Source: Sclerotinia nivalis
Lineage: Eukaryota; Ascomycota; Leotiomycetes; Helotiales; Sclerotiniaceae
DNA length: 64,000 nucleotides
Direction: 5' to 3'
Assembly (NCBI GenBank): GCA_029531795.1
Contig: JAPEIS010000010.1
Location: 1,860,001-1,924,000 of the forward strand
Positions 59,601-64,000 of this stretch are shown piece after piece (the stretch's first letter is position 1; every line of letters starts with the position of its first letter). A program made the position numbers and the translations under genes. The notes below the pieces were generated by a model. The model worked only from the letters and a program-made list of their open reading frames with translations. It was not told where the DNA came from and ran no database searches.

Positions 59601-60120
59601 TTTCTATAGAAGGAACGGTTCCTTAAATACATTTATGTGTAGCGCTAGCCCCGACCGGGGCTAGCCTACACTTATCCGAGGTCCGACTCCTATGGGTCGG
59701 AACCCGAGCGGTCTCCGTACCATATACGGGGACCCCGTGACAAAAAGAATTGAAGCTGTCCGAATTACAATGAAAGAAATCCGAGAGATTTATATTAGAA
59801 AATCGATTCAATATATATTAGGATTCTGAAATGGATTAATTATATATGATACCATGAATTTGTTATTAAATTCAATAATACAAATTTGAAGAGAAAAACA
59901 CAACTGGACTGGTTTATTCAAATTTATTGTTATCGATGGAAATTCATGTACAATCGAAATACCGCATGATCTTGCAAACTTCTGTACGATTACTATGAAG
60001 CTATTTTATAAAGAAAACCAAAAGGAAGAAAATACTCCCGGTAATCATCATCATTCGAATGATCGATCCGAAAATGCTTCCGATGATCTTATTCTGAATC
60101 TTGATCGATTTGAAAATACT
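56659..60120 (+). pseudogene. Ty1/copia gag-protease-integrase remnant, RT missing
   Basis: Order on the + strand: gag from ATG 56659 (MFSIPDNIMYEIEGWGLD) through several stops to about 58015, then the zinc knuckle CFICGKIDHWVKDH (about 58040-58085). A protease-like DTGVAG is at about 58460. The GAG-pre-integrase HRRFGHPSVRRLENIL...CKYYQ is at 58855-58970. Integrase core follows (ILDIFYIDGKPVLYLIDKAT, HNTDANFSFKEF, HNSIGKIEQYH). After the solo LTR, an integrase C-terminal segment (NWTGLFKF...CTIEIPHDLANFCT) ends near 60120. Gag/integrase before RT is copia order, but the RT and RNase H region is absent, cut where tgttacgatcacg starts. Multiple stops. Confidence 0.8.
59532..59742 (-). mobile_element. 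Young solo LTR (211 bp) inside the copia remnant
   Basis: Ends tatcac...gtgaca on the + strand. Perfect 5-bp duplications aaaag flank it (59527-59531 and 59743-59747). Removing it and one duplication restores the copia integrase frame. It is almost identical to the copy at 48236-48448 and shows little or no RIP. A short Cys/Pro frame inside it is not a gene. Confidence 0.93.
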
Positions 60121-60124
60121 TTTG

Positions 60125-60700
60125 TGTTACGATCACGGATCTTACAGTAACCGATCGTGTGAATATATGTTATGATTTGATCGGATTAGTATGAGATTAA
60201 GGTGGTTGTAGGAACAAACGAGTACAGATCATATTAGTATCAGAATATGTGATGGAGTATGGAGTGTGACGATCCTGTTATTTTGTATGCCTTAATGCCT
60301 TAGGCCATTCTTTCGGCTTTTGGTCCCCTCCGAAGGGACCAAAATGCCTCAGGTTATTATTTTATTTATTTCACCCTGTATTCGCTTAAGACTTTGATCC
60401 CCTCCGAAGGGATTATAAAAGGCTCAACTCTATTGTATTTGGTACAGTAATTTGTTATTCTTTAGTATAGATTAATTGATTCATTTTATCATGCTTTGAA
60501 TTAAGATTATCGTCATATTATAATAAACTCATTAGTACCCCTGAGAAGGACAGAATATCTTTTGGGAAGGCTATAATATCCCCTGAGAAGGCCAGAATAT
60601 TTAGTTAATTATATTTATCAAGATTATTGAACTAACAAAACTTTTTACATATATCCGATTAACCTTTCCGAATTTTCATCGGTATCATTGCTATATCTAC
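60125..60700 (+). repeat. Probable 5' LTR/leader of gypsy C
   Basis: Begins tgttacgatcacgg directly after the copia remnant. It contains two related hairpins with loop ctccga (60318-60343 and 60395-60412), a TATA box ttataaaagg at 60413, and a 22-bp direct repeat cctgagaagg.cagaatat (60537-60558, 60579-60600). Such a layout suits an LTR promoter region. The 3' boundary is a guess, because no second LTR copy lies in the window. Confidence 0.5.
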
Positions 60701-60719
60701 CTGTTCGAGAAAACCCTGT

Positions 60720-63680
60720 ATGCTTTTGTTTACTATCGCTGAATCCGCTACAACGGAATTACAAACTCAAATCGAACAAATTAGATAAGAGGAAGATTCT
60801 GGATTTGATACAGGAATCGACGAAACGGTAACTATAAGTTCGCCTTTGTGTTTACCAATTCGAGAAGAACCAATTCCTTTTATAGCTGGAACGATAAATC
60901 TTCAAAGCCTACAAAAAGAAAACTATGAAATCCGAACTCAAAACCAAATCATATTAGAACAATTGGATCAGATTCATTTCGCTCTAGTTAGCTTTTTACA
61001 AGAAAGATCCTTTGATGCAGATGATAACAGATCTCTCTTTCGTTCTTGAATACGATAACGGCATTCTCAACAGATTGAAGATCCCGATATTGTTATACCT
61101 AATAAAGAAGGTTTTACAATAGAAAGAAGATCAGTATCTATGGTATCTCTTTATGAAAGATTCAGTACAAAAATGAAAGATTCTGAATTTTTCAGTGATA
61201 AAGTCAACCCTTCCTTCAAATCATGGAGATTTTTTACAAAAGGAAAACTTTTGGATAACGCAGATCACTACCTGGATGAGGATACGAAAGTTCGTGCTAT
61301 CTTTCGATGGACTATTGGTGATGTATAATGGTATCTAAAGTCGAAAATGATCCGAAAGGAGTTTGCTATATATCAAAGCGTTTTGGATTATTTTGGTTTT
61401 ATTTACTTTGTATCTAATCGATAGGAATTGGTTATAGACGAATTCCGATTTCTACAAATAGGAATTATAACTTTCCATCAATTCTATATGCAATTCTTGG
61501 AATTCGCAGCAAAAGCCGACCAATTAGAAGATTTTTTTCGAAGAGAACTCATTTCGAAGCTTTCCTTTTTGTTGAGAGTTGCGATAGTAACGATTATGGA
61601 TCTTTATTTCGATTTCCAGGGTTACATGAATCATTTAACGAATGTAAACACAAGGATGCGTATTGTGAATCAGAAATATGTTATAATGGTCAGGAATCTT
61701 GGTCGAAAAGCTCTTTTGCCTGACAATCGCGTTAGAAGTTCCATTCCCTTGTATGACAATACCAAACCAGAATATATAGAAAAGAAAAAATCGACCGCTT
61801 TTGGTTTTATATTGAATTTCAAGTTTTACCCTTCTGTCTTATCCTTTGTTTGCTTCAAATGCAAGGCCTCTAATTGGATCAAGGACTACATTTATCCCCC
61901 TAGCATCTATGAGGTTGATATAGCCTTCGAAAACGAAGAAACCCTTTCGGAACTTCCTGATTCCGATTCATGTGAATCGGGAAAGGATTAATCCTTGGGA
62001 AAATCTCCTCTCAAGGTTATCAATATAACCTCAAATATATTGATCTTCGGAGCCTTATGGGTGGCGATAGCTTTCTATTCCCTTATCACCTTTTAGTTTA
62101 TAATTTCCAAGTCCGGTCTTCCGTATTGGTGGATATCGGTGCGCTTGCTTATTTGTTTATTAATATTCATTTTGCATATCAATTTTCTCGATGTACTAGT
62201 GTCTCTATCACTCCTTTGAACAATCCTATCCCTGTTCAAGGATACGACGGCCGGTAAGGCGCCGCTGTTACCCATTCTATCCATTTGATGTTCCGATTGA
62301 ACAGTAAAACCTTTCTTTAAGCTTCTTTTTTATTAATTGATATAAGAAAAGACATTATCATTGAAGATCTATAATTCAAAATTCATAATGTAATATTTAG
62401 ATCTTTCAATTATCAATTAGTATAGCCAAAGGATTTACTACCAATCCCATACTTTTCAAGGGATGTAATCATCTCCAGAAAATCTCTTTCAGCCTTCAAA
62501 CCATTATCCAACCCCGAATTTGAAGAAGATATACAACAATATGATGTCTTTTTCGAAATCGATTACCTAGAACCCTCTTTTCCTTTAGCTAGATTCACCA
62601 CTAAGCACAAATAGGATTTATGTATTAGTCTTTGATAGATGGAAAAGGAATTCCAGAAAAGCTTACCTATCGAACAAAATTTGCTCCCCTCCGCAAAAAC
62701 CAAAATCAAGAATTTGCTCCCCTCCACAGAAACCAAATCAACTAATCGTTTTGCATTCTTAAATAAGCTGTTTTCCGAACACTATCAACCAACCTATCTC
62801 TCACAGATCGCTATCGATATCACTACAATCTCCGTTGAAGCTTTCAAAATGTATAATCATCGTTGCAATAACACCATCTTTTCTATTAGCATTCATAAAA
62901 TCAATACAATACTAGAAAATCGAATGCAGAATTCAAACGACGAAGAGCTTCAGGAACTGATCCAAAGAGTCCCCCAGGCTTACCACGAATACCTTGAAGT
63001 TTTCTCCAAAAAGGAATCAGATAAATTGCTACAACATACTGTATACGACCATAAAATCGAAATTCCATTTGACACACAACTCAGGATTAGCCCGATATAC
63101 AATATATCTTCAAAGGAATTACTAATCATGAAAGAATATCTAATGAACAATCTGAAAAAGGGTTTTATCGAAGCTAACTCCTCTCCCTTCGCTGCACCTG
63201 TACTCTTCGTTTCCAAGCCAAATGGTGGTTTACATTTCTGTATCGATTTCCAACACCTTAACACGTTTACCAAAAGAGACGAATACCCTCTACCCTTAAT
63301 CGACGAAACGTTAGTATGTATATCGAAATCGAAAATCTTTACAAAGCTGGATATCCGGCAAACATTCTATCGAATTCGTATACATTCTGATTCCGAAGAT
63401 TTGACCACATTCCGAACCCGATACGGAATTTGTAAGTGTAAAATCTTACCCTTCGGATTAATTAATGGTCTTGTTATTTATCAGCATTATATGAACGATA
63501 TTCTTTTCGATCTTTTGGACGTAATGTATACAGCTTACCTAGACAACATTCTGATTTACTCTGAAAACGAATCAGAGTACGAATTGCATGTATTACAGAT
63601 TCTTGATTGTCTCCGAAAAACTGATCTATAGGCCGATATCAACAAATGTGAATTCAATATTAAAAGGATTAAATACTTTG
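60720..63680 (+). pseudogene. Gypsy C gag-protease-RT, truncated
   Basis: The gag start is around 60720 (MLLFTIAESATTELQTQI). Gag core follows at 61140-61960, with a degenerate knuckle (CFKCKASNWIKDY, about 61850). The protease is near 62100-62160, with LVDIGALAYLF for the usual LVDTGAxxxF. RT is at 62900-63640: KKGFIEANSSPFAAPVLFVSKPNGG, LDIRQTFYRIRI, and YLDNILIY in place of YLDDILIY. RT is cut after KRIKYF by tttgtgttacgatcacg. RNase H and integrase are absent. Scattered stops and the lost catalytic Asp show it is dead. Confidence 0.83.
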
Positions 63681-64000
63681 TGTTACGATCACGCAACAGT
63701 TTCGTCAAAACAAGAAACCTAAACGGAAGCATTCTCATTTCGAATCATCAGCGTAAAAACGTCATCGATCAGTTTGGAATGTTTAGTAAACAAGCTTCTT
63801 TGTATTGCTTATGAAAGGACAGAAATGGTGGCGAACTATAAGCGTTCTGATATCTCTTTATTGATTGAACTTAAAAGTAATATCTTATTTATGATTAGAA
63901 AGGGTAATGAAAAGTTTGGCTACAGTTTTATAGCTAATTGATTCTTTGTCTATATGATCTTAACAATTCTTTTCATTCATTTAAAGAGCAACTCGTCAAT
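63681..64000. other. Start of another inserted element running off the window
   Basis: At 63681 gypsy C RT stops abruptly and a sequence starting tgttacgatcacgc takes over. It shares its first 13 bases with the start of the gypsy C 5' LTR at 60125 and then diverges. No coding similarity is seen up to the window edge. Confidence 0.45.

Noticed and set aside
60313..60600. CRISPR-like repeat-spacer structure
   Set aside because: Only two copies of each motif, with unequal spacing and a eukaryotic retroelement context.

Overview
The window reads as genomic DNA of a filamentous ascomycete, most likely a leotiomycete of the Botrytis/Sclerotinia type. Genes carry short GT-AG introns (51-143 bp), intergenic DNA is rich in microsatellites, and the right 60% is AT-rich transposon DNA carrying the signature of repeat-induced point mutation (RIP: C:G to T:A transitions, TGG/CAG/CAA/CGA codons turned into stops). 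The genus is an inference; no marker gene fixes it.

Layout. (1) 1-20,535 is an ordinary euchromatic segment with four intron-containing genes: a mitochondrial pyruvate dehydrogenase kinase (+, 1441-2946), a 717-aa fungal DUF7514-like low-complexity protein (-, 4554-6964), a 340-aa Stc1-domain (LIM-like zinc) protein (-, 10474-11953) and a 794-aa IME2/RCK-family protein kinase (+, 18096-20535). They do not form a pathway. (2) 20,536-25,543 is a transition zone. Microsatellites give way to AT-rich DNA, and it holds a 5S rRNA gene or pseudogene on the minus strand (about 24274-24392). (3) 25,544-64,000 is a nested transposon block with no intact host gene.

The transposon block can be unpicked from junctions visible in the sequence. 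A minus-strand Ty3/gypsy element A (25544-43902, 146-bp LTRs) was split by a plus-strand compound gypsy insertion (26810-38293). That insertion has the form LTR-internal-LTR-internal-LTR and is flanked as a whole by a single 5-bp duplication (aattg). A Fot1/pogo DNA transposon (28798-30611, 60-bp perfect inverted repeats, TA duplication) then inserted into its first half. Next comes a minus-strand chromodomain gypsy B (about 44.5-55.9 kb) with an antisense zinc/coiled-coil accessory gene at its 3' end. It is split by an RNase-H-bearing LINE (45887-51991, perfect 10-bp duplication), which is itself split by a solo LTR (48236-48448, 5-bp duplication). A plus-strand Ty1/copia remnant (56659-60120) carries a second near-identical solo LTR (59532-59742, 5-bp duplication). 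It is followed by gypsy C (60125-63680), which is cut off by the start of another LTR-like sequence running out of the window.

The two solo LTRs look young and little mutated, while most older layers are heavily RIPped. The order of insertion can therefore be read from both nesting and mutation load. I found no CRISPR, operon or clearly new enzymatic system. The most unusual items are the one-duplication tandem gypsy, the solo LTRs with a swapped U3 half, and the antisense accessory gene of gypsy B.
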